A stretch of DNA of 64,000 nt, taken from Halichondria panicea (lineage: Eukaryota > Porifera > Demospongiae > Suberitida > Halichondriidae). The notes beneath the pieces are model-generated. The model was not told the origin of the DNA. It did not search any database and was given only the letters and a program-made list of their open reading frames with translations. This document shows positions 16,801 to 27,084 of this stretch, one piece after another. Position 1 is the stretch's first letter, and the number at the start of each line of letters is the position of its first letter. The translations under genes were made by a program, and so were the position numbers. Where the stretch lies: NCBI RefSeq assembly GCF_963675165.1, contig NC_087391.1, forward strand, positions 2,685,001-2,749,000, written 5' to 3'.

Positions 16801-19800
16801 AAGAGAAGCTTTCAACGGTCATTGGAATGGTATGAGATTTGTATTGTTATAGATTGGCATACAAGTGATAGATCAAGTCTCAATGTCAGTTTTGCCCAAG
16901 AATGATAGTAGTCATGGAAAGGGAAATTTTCAGCATCATAGGATACGATATACATTGTTCACAATCCCAGATTTAAACATGTACATGTATAGGCTGCAAA
17001 ATGGAGTGGATGGCCAAAAGCAGACATCTTAGAAGTGTTTCCTTGTTTTAAACCACAAACACTCAACTATTCCTTATTAAGTCTGCGTGTTACGGGCACG
17101 CACACCAACAATGATATCACTTACAGAAGCTATTTCTATAGCAAAAGGTATTAATTGCTATTCATCACTGTCACTTTAAGTCTATGCCAGAATACATTGC
17201 TGTAAGTAGAATGTACAACTCACTCTGAAACAGCTCCAGATACGGCTCGATTAAAGTGTGCATTCACTGACGTTTGCTTCCCCGTTTTTACAGAGAATCC
17301 TTTGACGTTTGAGTTAAACGACCTCACAATGTCTATAATCATGTATGCGTGTATATATGAATATTATATTGTTTCGTTCAATCACACTGCTCTTTCCCCT
17401 TATGTGCAGCTATACTTACAACCACATAGGTTTGCTCCCCATACCCTCCTCGAGCTATGTCCATTTCTACCGTGAATTATCATGTAATCATAGATTGAAG
17501 AGAGAGGGATTGGCAACGGGGTGTGCTTCCGGTGCCATCCGTGTTTCCCCGCGGTTTCAATTGAGGCTTACTCCTAATGTGGGAGTCTAATGAATAATTC
17601 ATGAGAATTGTTTTTGCTGTCTGTAAAAAGTGTACGAGCTGTTCTGGTGCTATAAACATGAACTTAACCTCATGCTTATGGCCATTTGGTACATAGCACA
17701 CTACTTAGTAACACAATCTATATCATAGGTGGTATAGGAACACAAGCATGAAAATGTGCTCTGTGTACCTCGATCTAGCTACTTCACGACAATCATGATT
17801 ATGCTTCATTTCCAAATGATACTCATCATCAGGGGCATTTGTTTAAGTGTTGGAGGGGTCTTTGAGAAGCATGCGTTAGACACAATAAGTTTCCCGGATT
17901 TTCGCGAGAGTTTTAGGGCGAAACACGGATGGTTTCAGGCCCATTTGTGTACACTGAATGTACAAGCATCACGTGAACTGCCTCCGTTGCCAATCCCTCT
18001 CTCTTCAATCTACATGTATGAATTCAGGGGAAGAGGTGACATGCATTTAGGATGCTGATGTCAAACTAGTCATACTTACTACATATTGCCTTTTATGGTT
18101 CTGTGTGTGTATAAATACAGCAAATTTGAAACCGCCTGTTGCAACCATTACATCACACTAAATTACACGACTAAAAGAAGAAGACTCTAGAAGCATTATG
18201 GAAATAAGCTAGGAAGTGACTTTTGGGCTTCTGTTTACAAAATAATGGATACTTAATCCAGAATGTTCTACATCTGATAGTTGACATTGCTCTAATCGCT
18301 AACCTGTTGCCTTGATACATAATTACATATGTATATATAGCACTATTCCCAAAATTGAGTAGGTGTGTTGCTATGTAAAGTAAACACAAGCACATTACCA
18401 TAATAATATTATAGCTGACTTATAATGTAGTAAGCTACACACACACACGCAGCAACACTGGGTATAACTTACTTGGGAGAGTCATAGCACCACTGTCCCC
18501 CCCAATACTGCATAGGAAAAACAACATCCTTGTAGTAACGGTAGCTTTACAGCACATCACAGGAAGAACAGTCAGTGAAACCACACACACACACACACGT
18601 GCACGCACGCACACACACACACACACACGCACACAAGGTTACTTACCTCCAGGATACGCCTCGATACTCGGTCAAGGCTTGCAACAAGCATTTTGCCTTG
18701 GCCCCAAAACCAGCCTGAAGCAATGCAGGATTGTACACGTACAATATCAATTGTTTGGTGGCATGTTCAGTGAGGCCTTTCTAATTGTCATTCGTCTTTT
18801 AATGGAGGTACGTCACTCTCCAATTATAGCCCCACAACCTTAATTCACTACAATATAACTATGTGCATCTTTCGATTTAAAATAGCATGCAGCCTACTTA
18901 ACTTTTTATTACAACCCATTGGGTTTTCAAGAGTGATAGCAAGAAAAAGCTTCACTGCATAATTATACTGTACAGATTTTATTGGTCCCAAAGTGACCTA
19001 CATAATTATTAATCATGAATACATGTCGAAGCCAATACTGTTTCGCATTGTATTTTGCAAACAGCAATATGATCAACGAGTTAGTTCAACTCACTGTAAC
19101 TGAATCTCCCACAGCACCAAGGACCTTGATATGGTACGGAGACAGAGCATGCACTGTGGAATGAACACTAAAGTGAAAGTCAATTTAACATACACATGTA
19201 TCCACAACCAAATTAAATAAATGGTATACGGGGTCTGTACAACATTTAACCAGAGCTCCTAAATTAACCATCTGCTTTTGTAACTAAATCTATACATCAC
19301 CTGACGTAAATTTTGGATGGGTACTCTACTACTGATTGTCATTATCTGGCATCAGTTCACTTGTATGACATTTTGTCTTGCAAAACTGACAATTAAGTTG
19401 TCTGCTATGACTATGGTGACTGGCTATCACAAAACGTGCCTGATGTAGCAGGAATCTTTATGACGGAGTCTGGCAGTGGTGGGCAGTATTCAGTAGGTTG
19501 AGGCTGAGAAAAAGGGAAAACGATAAACGATAAACGATGGAATACTCATTGAGCAGTCATGCATCACACAATTGCACCATCACCTCACCACCATAAACTT
19601 ACAACAGAAAACAAGTGCTAAGTTAAACGTAGTTGTATTGCCTCAAATTGATATATCGACATGCATCATTCACCTCCGACTCCAAGGATAATATGTCAAA
19701 GATGAGTGTCTCATTGTATAGGATTCCAGACTCTACCATAGCATTCTCATACTGTTGCAGGTAAAGCTCTGTGCAAAGAGGTATCACAACAATGAATATT

Positions 19801-20194
19801 ACCTGTTGAGTTTCACTTAGAAAACACATGTGACTGCATGTATTCATTGAGCACAATTTAAATGGCCATAGTCAGCATGACACATACAACCGGTAATTGT
19901 TTGCTCTGAGTACGATAAATATTTAAGCGCATAAAGATAGTCACACAAGTGGATATCTGAGAGGCTTCGGTTGAAGTACTAACATATAAAATAGCCGCAT
20001 ACCGTTTAATGCACTGTTTACTGCGTAAAGAAAAATTTATGTTTGGTAACATTGCAATAAGCATCAGATCAGTGATTGACTACCAGTATGTTTATACACC
20101 CTCACACAAATCACAAATTACCATCTGACCGTGCAGTACGACATAGCAGCAAAACTACAGCCAAGAAAGCAATCAGGAAAGCAAGTCTAGTCAT
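13853..20194 (-). CDS. Phospholipase B-like GDSL lipase, copy B
   Basis: Tandem paralogue of the neighbouring lipase with the same predicted activity. Sixteen exons, 5' to 3': 20122-20194, 19674-19768, 19440-19503, 19095-19153, 18647-18714, 18473-18507, 17224-17332, 16684-16735, 15474-15554, 15361-15426, 15175-15266, 14963-15032, 14808-14912, 14565-14663, 14187-14258, 13853-14128. They join to 471 codons with the same intron phases as copy A. The signal peptide begins [18 protein letters not shown]. The catalytic set is GAVGDSVT (Ser about 95), IGGNDLC (Asn about 203) and DCFHF (Asp about 336, His about 339). A valine-rich membrane helix (about 414-442) and an Arg/Gly-rich tail close the protein. 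Exon 3 ends CAG|GCACGT, so the frame requires a GC-AG intron. It faces the C/EBP-like gene across 548 bp. Confidence 0.93.
15850..16400. repeat. Family S repeat in lipase B intron 8
   Basis: It contains GGTGCTGATGCCTCGGTGC at its left end and CTAGCGTTCTAGTGCAGAGC, the complement of the family blocks at 2430-2890. A (CAGA)n tract lies at about 16346-16365. Non-coding. Confidence 0.55.
16405..16645. mobile_element. MITE of the CCGTATAGCGGG family (R4), lipase B intron 8
   Basis: ACCGTATAGCGAGCAATTTT at 16409 is mirrored by CCGCTATACGGT at about 16631-16643, giving a palindromic element of about 235 bp. It ends only about 40 bases from exon 8 (16684-16735). Confidence 0.65.
17485..18015. mobile_element. 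MITE with GATTGAAGAGAGAGGGATTGG terminal repeats, lipase B intron 6
   Basis: The left end (TAGATTGAAGAGAGAGGG, about 17491) is mirrored by CCCTCTCTCTTCAATCTAC at about 17995-18013, with roughly 28 of 30 bases matching. Length about 520 bp. GAAACACGGATGG near 17920 and CCATCCGTGTTTCCC near 17535 extend the palindrome inwards. No transposase frame. Confidence 0.75.
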
Positions 20195-20742
20195 GGCTTC
20201 AATCCACAAGTGAACTGGCTGATCTGACACGTACACCTAAAAACAAAATAATGACAACATTAATTTATCAACTGAAGTGTCTTGCTAGCTAGATCTATTG
20301 TTTCAGGGAAAAGTGCTAAACCTGCTAGAAAAGCACTCACACAGCTGTACTGCACTGGTCTTCTCTTTGTGCAGTAACTTGGAGTCTGTGGCTCTGAAAC
20401 CTTGTTTGCGCCGCGTTTGCAATAAGCATGTGACTCAGCCCTGCCCCCTCTTCGAGAATTACGTGACATGCGCACAACCGTTGCCAAATATAACACACAA
20501 AATCATGACGTAATGCGGTTTTATTTGCCACACTATAAGATCTGTGCCGATTGCATCAGATCAGTGAATATTGTGAAAACCAAGTTTTAAACGTGGAAAC
20601 AGCAGTGCTAACTATTAAAGAAATTCCATTACCTTTTCTCCTAATAGCCTTCAATGTAAGTTGACCAACATATTAAAGAATAATGCTGCATGTATATTAA
20701 ATGAAAAGGATATGATTTATCTGTCTTTGTCTTTGTTCAGAT
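20195..20742. promoter_or_regulatory. Head-to-head intergenic region, lipase B and C/EBP-like gene
   Basis: Only 548 bp separate the two start codons on opposite strands, so the stretch probably contains both promoters. An intron in the 5' leader of the C/EBP-like gene is likely: a GTAAGT donor at 20656 and TTTGTTCAG acceptor ending at 20740 leave two leader bases before the ATG. No TATA box was identified. Confidence 0.55.
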
Positions 20743-21537
20743 ATGGACGGTAGCTTTTTTGAAGATTTGAGGCAATTTGAGTTCTTCGGTGGGGACGAGA
20801 AGCCTGTACAATTTGGTACCACTAGCCGAACTCCTGTTAGCAGTACGGCCCATTATTCAGGTGAATACGTCCAAGGAATTTACCAAGACGAAGAATCAAT
20901 TGACCTTACCTCTATCCTCGAGGCTTGCAACTCGTCACCTACAACCGCTGTGAGCTCTCCCAATAGTGTGTTCTCCCCTCCACAAGTTAGCCCACACTAC
21001 AACTCTACTCCTGACTTAGTCTCCAGCTCGATTAGCCCTTTGGAGTCGGTATTTTCTTTCTCTGGGTACTGCCCCCAAGTGTCTGTTGCTCAAACAATGT
21101 ATGGAAATGAAAATCGTCAACCCATCACTCTACCGTCGGAAGTGTCCAACAATCCAGTCGAAGCTCTGGTCTCTCTGACTTCAATGTCTTCCTCTATTTC
21201 AAATGGCCATCTTGATCCTCTAGCTGGAACACAACCGTCTCCTGGAAAGATCAGCCGTAAGATAAGGAAACAGCCCGTTGTTAAAGACACTGAGGAATGG
21301 AGGCATAAGCGAGATCGAAACAATGTTGCGGTTCGAAAAAGTCGAGAAAAGAGTAAGCTAAGGATCCAGGAAACAGAGGGTCGTGTCAAAGAGCTTGAAG
21401 AGGAAAATCGCCACCTCCAGTCAAAAATCACCCTCCTCTCAAAAGAGCTGAATGTGCTCAAGAGTCTCTTTACCAGTGCTGGAGTTTCTCAACCGCCTCT
21501 ATGTGTGAAAGAAGAACTTGTTCCCCACATTCCGTAA
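20743..21537 (+). CDS. C/EBP-like bZIP transcription factor
   Basis: A 264-residue nuclear protein with a C-terminal basic leucine zipper. The basic region (about residues 185-207) reads HKRDRNNVAVRKSREKSK, closely matching the C/EBP signature RNN.AVRKSR. The following zipper carries leucines in heptads (KELEEEN, LQSKITLL, LSKELNVLKSLF). The N-terminal two thirds is Ser/Pro/Thr-rich and looks like an unstructured activation region. A CVKEEL motif near residue 255 fits the psi-K-x-E sumoylation consensus. The coding region has no intron, but the 5' leader appears to have one (20656-20740). It could instead be a diverged PAR/C/EBP relative. The NNVAVRKSR core argues for C/EBP, but I give no symbol because orthology to a particular paralogue cannot be read. 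Confidence 0.88.
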   Translation: MDGSFFEDLRQFEFFGGDEKPVQFGTTSRTPVSSTAHYSGEYVQGIYQDEESIDLTSILEACNSSPTTAVSSPNSVFSPPQVSPHYNSTPDLVSSSISPLESVFSFSGYCPQVSVAQTMYGNENRQPITLPSEVSNNPVEALVSLTSMSSSISNGHLDPLAGTQPSPGKISRKIRKQPVVKDTEEWRHKRDRNNVAVRKSREKSKLRIQETEGRVKELEEENRHLQSKITLLSKELNVLKSLFTSAGVSQPPLCVKEELVPHIP

Positions 21538-22894
21538 CTCCAAACCCCAAGACTTTCTCTGACAACCAAGCTATGACATCAGGATATGGATAACTGGACA
21601 TGGACACAAATCGGTCAGTGCCCTGCTTTTGGACACTAGGCCGTATCAAGAGTTTTTGGAGAAGATCAAATCGAAACATCCTTTGGAACAGTTGCTATAC
21701 TGGTTTATATTTATATGTTTATATTTCAGTTTTAGTTGTGAATGTGTGTGTTGCTTTTGTATTACGTTTAGTTACCACCAAAATTCCTTTGCAAATAGGT
21801 TAGGCCATAAGTCCCTTGAAAGTTTTGTTTCTTTTTATTACTTTCATTTTTTTTTATAGCACTGTAGAGGATGCATAAGAGAAAAAAATCTTCAAAACCA
21901 AAGCTTGACCTGTAGAGTCGTATTTGGGTACTATACTGTTGGGTTCATAATTTCTATGAAAGTATTATAGGAGAGATCGCTCGATCAATGGTTAGCAGGA
22001 GCAATAACACACCACTGCACCATGGATATAATATAATGGAGATTTAACAATAGTGTCAGGGTTATTCATTGAGCATGTGAGTGCTGGGCTAGCACAACAG
22101 GTGGTGTATCAATAGCAGCAAAGTTATTTTTGGAATCCTAATTTTACAATTTTATCTAGAATCTCCAATTATGGCAGAATCTATTTTTGGTATTCTGCGG
22201 TTGCCAAGACACAGGAAGTAAAGCCAAGATTAGAAATTGAAGTTAGTTATTTTTGTTCTGCATCCAGTCAACATTCCACATGTACATGGTGAGATGATTG
22301 GCATCACCTAGCAACACAGAACGGACTCCCCAATGCCTTAGCCTCAGTAGCAAAGGAGGGCGACATGCATAGGTGCTGCTAACTCTAATAAACCCTCCAT
22401 AATAATAATTATAGGCATGCTATTTAATACCCTAACCCTTGATGGCGCTACTATAAATTTACCCTCCTAATTATTACTGGTTGCTAAGGCTAACCCTAAC
22501 CCTTAATATTCCACACTGAATGGCATGCTGAATAAGATAGCATAATCATCAAAAAAAGCAAAAACTGCACCTTATAAAAATGGTCCCATGCCATGTACAT
22601 AATCTCGATTCCAGGCCGCAAGGAAAGGCTACACACACGCATGCATGCATGCACGCACACACACACACAAAACAGATTGAATTGCTCGATGAAAATCCCT
22701 TAACAAGTATGTATATATAGGAGCATGCATCCTGGTGTCAGGAATAATAATTATAGTTCTGAAACCTAATATATAGCTACGAGGAATGGTTGCAATGAGA
22801 TGCATGTCTGAGACAGTGAAACCTAACGCACAATGAACTACGATAAACTGCTGTACGTACATACATTGTACATGTATATAATTATGATATTGAT
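21538..22894. other. Intergenic region downstream of the C/EBP-like gene
   Basis: It holds the 3' untranslated region of the bZIP gene and AT-rich DNA. A (CA)/(CATG)-rich simple tract lies at about 22630-22670, and a short TAATTAT-rich stretch near 22390-22500 contains repeated CTAACCCT blocks. No exon was recognised. Confidence 0.5.
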
Positions 22895-23095
22895 GCCTCG
22901 ATCCATGTTGCCTCCTTCACAGGCTCTCCTTTTTCTGTTCTTTAATTGTCACTAAGATAAAATACGAGACGAATTGGAGGAACAAAGAAAGAAAGAAAGA
23001 AGAGACGGTGTTGTTTCCTTCTTTCTTTCTTTCTTCCTCCAATTTTCCTCTTCTTAACTTATTGTGACAAAGAACAGAAAAAGGATCGAGGGCGT
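22895..23095. mobile_element. Palindromic MITE with GGCTCTCCTTTTTCTGTTCTT end (R8)
   Basis: TTTTTCTGTTCTTTAATTGTCAC near 22930 (shown here over the 20-base limit only as two halves TTTTTCTGTTC and TTTAATTGTCAC) is mirrored by GTGACAAAGAACAGAAAAAG near 23064. The centre is a hairpin of (AAAG)n against (CTTT)n at 22986-23035. A second copy lies at about 46565-46725. Confidence 0.7.
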
Positions 23096-23178
23096 GCCTC
23101 CATGCATACAGTTCCTCTAACCATTTTTCACTTTACCCTCTAGCTAGTAGCAGGAGCGTATTACTACTAGATCTAGCT

Positions 23179-23405
23179 ATCGTATAGCGGGAAATTTTTG
23201 TGAGGTTTAAAATTTCGCGTTTTTCAAAGGCAGGCAGTTAACGCGCAAATTAAAACAGGGATAATTAAACTACCATGCACTGGCATGCAAAGCTATTGGT
23301 GGGTGGGGTTTCCTGGCATTGAAACGCGAATATTAAAACCCACGAAAAGTTCTGCTGAGCCAAATAGCGAAAATGTGCACCCGCGAAAATTTCCCGCTAT
23401 AATAC
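23179..23405. mobile_element. MITE of the CCGTATAGCGGG family (R4), intergenic
   Basis: CGTATAGCGGGAAATTTTTG at about 23180 is mirrored by CGCGAAAATTTCCCGCTATA at about 23382-23401. This is the clearest complete copy of the family in the window, about 225 bp long. Confidence 0.8.
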
Positions 23406-23693
23406 AGTATTATAATATAATTATTATGGTCTCCTGCTGCCATTGTTTTCTTAAGAGCTAAGCCTTCTATAATTATATGCAGTTTCTCGACCAAGCAATT
23501 AATAAGAAGTGGGGTCGACGAGGCTGTAGGGCTTAATTCCCATGCATAAAATAGTTGTAAACATATTGATTGTCTCTACTGTGACTGCGTCATAGTACGA
23601 ATATCACCAGACAGCAACAATTACAATAAAAATAATGCGACGACTTTATACATTACAATACAAAACCTAATAAGCAGAATGCACGGCTTGACA

Positions 23694-25610
23694 TTAACCA
23701 CATGACTTATTACTGGTTCCTGTCCCCTTGATTATCACTGCCTCACCTCCCTCCAAAACAATAGAAGACAAGTCGACCGTTGCTTCTTTCTTTCCAGGTA
23801 ATGTGGACAGTTCGTATTCAGGATCTTTAAACCAATCAGAGGTCGAGTTCAGATTGACAGTCATTTTGTCTTCAGAAAAGTTAACAACTACAATAAACTC
23901 ATTGCTGCTGCTCTTGTGATACCGGTGATAGACATAAATTTCTGTAGTGTTGAGAACATTGGTATAGTTGATGTGCTGGAAAGCAGGGTTCGAGCTCCTC
24001 ATTTTCACCAGGTCCATGTATAAGTTAAGCATAGAATTGCTACTTTTGCTTTCAACATCAACATTGTATGTAGTATAGTTCGAGGGTACAGGAAGCCAAG
24101 GATCAACTGTACTGAAGCCAGCATTTGCACTAGTGTTCCACTGCATTGGAGTTCGCTCTGAGTCTCTTCCTTGATATTTGTCGTGGGTCTTATTAGGTGG
24201 AACGTATACATCAGTCATAAGTATTTCCTCACCATAATAAGTGGTAGGTGTTCCAGGCAAAGTCAGCAGGAGAACATTAAGAGCCCTGGCTAGATACAGT
24301 CCAGCTTTGTTTGCAATTCTTTGATTGTCATGATTCCCGAGTACCCAGTTGGGCCAAGCACCTTCGGGCATGTTGTCCAGCCAGTCAGAAACGATTCTAC
24401 TAACATCACTACCGGTCCAATTTTTGTTTTCGAGAAGAAAGAAGTTAAACGGAAAATGAAACTCGGAACTATTGGAATCACCATAATAGGTCATGACAAG
24501 ATTGAGAGGATCATAGGCTTCTCCGACCATAAACCTGGTGTTCTCATAAGAATCAAGGGTTGCTCTCCACTGACGAAAGATTGCATGGATATCATGAAGA
24601 TTTGTGGTCTCATTGTGTAGTAAGCTGTGGTAGCAAGCAGGATCAGTAATGTTCGTAGTACAATTATTGGGTTCACTATACGATGGATCAGTAGTCTCGT
24701 TACGGAAACGAGAATCTTCAAGTAGAAATATCACTGCATCCATTCGAAATCCATCAACTCCCAAATCTAACCAAAACTTCAAAATGTTAACCATTGCAGA
24801 GCAAACGTCAGGATTGGAGTAATTCAAATCCGGTTGAAATTCTGAAAACTGGTGCAGGTAATACTGCTCTCGATTGCTATCAAAAGTCCAAGCACTTCCA
24901 CCAAAAACAGAAATCCAATTACTAGGTGGTCCTCCAAATTCGTTTGGATCAGCCCACACGTACCAGTCCTTCTTTGAACTAGTCTTATTATTCCGACTCT
25001 CAACAAACCAGGGGTGCTCGTCTGATGTATGGTTGGGTACAAAATCCATGAGAAGGTGGATCCCTCTACTGTGTAATTCTTGCAATAGAGACTTGAAATC
25101 ATTCATAGTACCGAATAGCGGGTCTATAGCCATGAAATCTGAAATATCGTAACCATTGTCCTTTTGCGGTGACTTAAATATCGGATTTAGCCACACAGTG
25201 TCCACTCCAATGTCTGAGAAGTATTGAACTCTTTTCTCGATTCCTTTGAGGTCTCCTTTTCCATTGCCACTGGTGTCTTGGAAAGAGAGGGGGTAGCACT
25301 GATAGATCACAGTTGTTTTCCACCAGGCTAAATCGGACTGCCCTTTACAAGGAGGTGAAACCGCAATCAATGTGATTGCAGCAGCAAGAAAGCCAAAAAG
25401 AATCACAAAAGTCCCAATGCCAAGAACTATCCTAGCAATCTTATATGCTTTCTTCTCTGGACGGGGGTCAGTGCCTGGATACTCGAGTTCTTCTTCCTCT
25501 TCATCTTCCAGGAGATTTGCTGTGTCCCCTGGGTCTAGATCAGCATCACCTCCAAGATCATCATCCTCTTCCCGCTCATTGTTAATCGCTGGAGTCTTCT
25601 CAGATGCCAT
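23694..25610 (-). CDS. SLC3A/rBAT-like membrane GH13 alpha-glucosidase
   Basis: A 638-residue type II membrane protein in one uninterrupted frame. The N-terminus is acidic and cytosolic (rich in D/E), a single helix lies at about 59-84, and a GH13 alpha-amylase-fold ectodomain follows. Its start (WWKTTVIYQCYPLSFQD) and DFVPNHTSDEHPWF are typical of rBAT and insect maltases. All three GH13 catalytic residues are present: nucleophile in GVDGFRMDAV (Asp about 291), acid/base in VGEAYD (Glu about 364) and LGNHDNQR (Asp about 428). Cys about 88, in VSPPC just outside the membrane, matches in position the rBAT cysteine that pairs with a light-chain transporter. The start MASEKTP is preferred over an upstream in-frame ATG because it has a purine at -3. 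Many N-x-S/T sites fit a glycosylated ectodomain. It could be an active maltase, a transporter heavy chain, or both. Confidence 0.92.
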   Translation of the reverse strand: MASEKTPAINNEREEDDDLGGDADLDPGDTANLLEDEEEEELEYPGTDPRPEKKAYKIARIVLGIGTFVILFGFLAAAITLIAVSPPCKGQSDLAWWKTTVIYQCYPLSFQDTSGNGKGDLKGIEKRVQYFSDIGVDTVWLNPIFKSPQKDNGYDISDFMAIDPLFGTMNDFKSLLQELHSRGIHLLMDFVPNHTSDEHPWFVESRNNKTSSKKDWYVWADPNEFGGPPSNWISVFGGSAWTFDSNREQYYLHQFSEFQPDLNYSNPDVCSAMVNILKFWLDLGVDGFRMDAVIFLLEDSRFRNETTDPSYSEPNNCTTNITDPACYHSLLHNETTNLHDIHAIFRQWRATLDSYENTRFMVGEAYDPLNLVMTYYGDSNSSEFHFPFNFFLLENKNWTGSDVSRIVSDWLDNMPEGAWPNWVLGNHDNQRIANKAGLYLARALNVLLLTLPGTPTTYYGEEILMTDVYVPPNKTHDKYQGRDSERTPMQWNTSANAGFSTVDPWLPVPSNYTTYNVDVESKSSNSMLNLYMDLVKMRSSNPAFQHINYTNVLNTTEIYVYHRYHKSSSNEFIVVVNFSEDKMTVNLNSTSDWFKDPEYELSTLPGKKEATVDLSSIVLEGGEAVIIKGTGTSNKSCG

Positions 25611-26559
25611 TCCATTCACTAGCACTGCACACTTCACTGAATGATAGGCGTGTCTAAAGAGTTGTTTTGTTAAAGTCACATGGTGTATGTGCATGTGGTG
25701 TGCATCGGTACGGTGTAAAGAACACATTTAAATATGGAGTTTGGCTGTACACCTGGTGACCTGTATGCTGGGTATATAGTGGAGGACAGTGACTTAGAGT
25801 TTTCTGACTGCTCAGGAAAAGAAAGGTAGATTCTATAATTATAACATGCTCTCCATACTGCACTGTAGCAAATTCCTGCAACTGAGACTAGCCTTTCTTC
25901 TAATACAGCGCCACCCTAATAGAAGCGCCAAGTCTGGAAGCGCATACTCCAATTGAGCGTGCGCCAAGTAAATTTTTTTGGCTGGCGTTATCACGCGGCC
26001 TGAAATCGAGGCTACATATGCTATTATAGCCTCGTGGAACAGCTACCGTAATTGATGTAACTACCATAATTAATTTTAAGTGCCACATCAGCATCAGCAT
26101 CAGCATAATTTTTTAGGTCCTAAAAAAGCGCCAACCGTTGCTGGAATTATTTTTTTCTGGCACTTATAAAAAGGCTTGTTTGAGACATCAAGACAATCAT
26201 TCTGCATCTTTGACCCTTCACACTTCTAAACAGTTGTCTAACCCATAGCTACAGTCAATAAACGTTGTTCACGAGTCATTCAGCTCTCAACGGTGCAACT
26301 AGCAAGTGAAACTGAGCTAAACCACTCCCATTTTCTCTACAAATTCTATTCTAGCCTCGATTCCAGGCCGCACTGAGGCCTTGTGAAGGAGGCTAATTCT
26401 ATACTAGCTGTAGAACATAAAGGCCACTATAATTTAGGCGCCAGCTGGACTGAACGCAATTTTTTGTAGTCTAAGAGATGCACCACTCAGAAATGATATT
26501 GTTGAATAAATTGTGTGGGTTGACTGCTTACCACACCTTTATTCTTTGCACGTTATACA
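25611..26559. other. Intergenic region upstream of the SLC3A-like gene, repeat-rich
   Basis: The proximal part should hold the SLC3A-like promoter. From about 25890 to 26470 there are repeated GCGCCA / AGAAGCGCC blocks related to the element at 51278-51890, and a copy of TAGCCTCGATTCCAGGCCGC at about 26353, a motif repeated near 22610, 49880 and 58465. The first exon of EAPP could lie here but was not recognised. Confidence 0.5.
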
Positions 26560-26945
26560 GTAGACTCTCCAGTCACCTTGGGACAGAGCAGCTTGGCCGG
26601 AATAGCGAGGTGGCTGTATTTCAGGAAATAGCCGTGGCTTAAAAACAACCTTACCTCGAATCTAATGACTAATTTTGCGGTTCTTGTCTCGAGGATAATG
26701 AAGGATAATGAATCATTCAACTATGTAAGTGTAATCCAACCAAACCACACCCAAAACGTCATATCCGGCCGTAATTGAAAACCTAATTTGGGGCAGCTAG
26801 CACTGGCCAGTATACAAAATAGCGAGTGGCCGCACTTCAGGGTGAGTTTTGTGCGGTAAACATCTAGCTAGCAATCTGTGCCAAACCAAATGACCGGTAT
26901 ATCGAGGTGGCCGTACTTCAGAGAGCCGGAATAGCGTTAGCAATT
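26560..26945. mobile_element. Repeat with CCGGAATAGCGAGGTGGC blocks (R1), copy 1
   Basis: It begins CAGTAGACTCTCC and holds several related blocks, CCGGAATAGCGAGGTGGC near the left and CGAGGTGGCCGTACTTCAG near the right. The complement of the whole unit is found at about 49220-49600, including the TACAGTAGACTCT end. Non-coding. Confidence 0.7.
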
Positions 26946-26946
26946 A

Positions 26947-27022
26947 AACAATTTTCGTGTAGGATTGCTAACCCACGAAAACAGCGAAATTAAGCCCCTC
27001 GAAATTTCACTCTCTACGGTAA
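26947..27022. repeat. Partial R4 MITE immediately upstream of EAPP
   Basis: GTAGGATTGCTAACCCACGA and CTCGAAATTTCAC blocks match the R4 copy at 52291-52515. It ends about 60 bases before the first recognised EAPP coding sequence. Confidence 0.5.
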
Positions 27023-27084
27023 ATCATCAGTAATACATGTTTGTATACCTTTTCTCTCTCAGCTCAGGCGAAGATGGAGAAGAG

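Noticed and set aside
26698-26727. Possible EAPP first exon encoding MKDNESFNY followed by GTAAGT
   Set aside because: It lies inside the R1 repeat that recurs at 49220-49600, and its phase does not fit the acceptor of the next exon.
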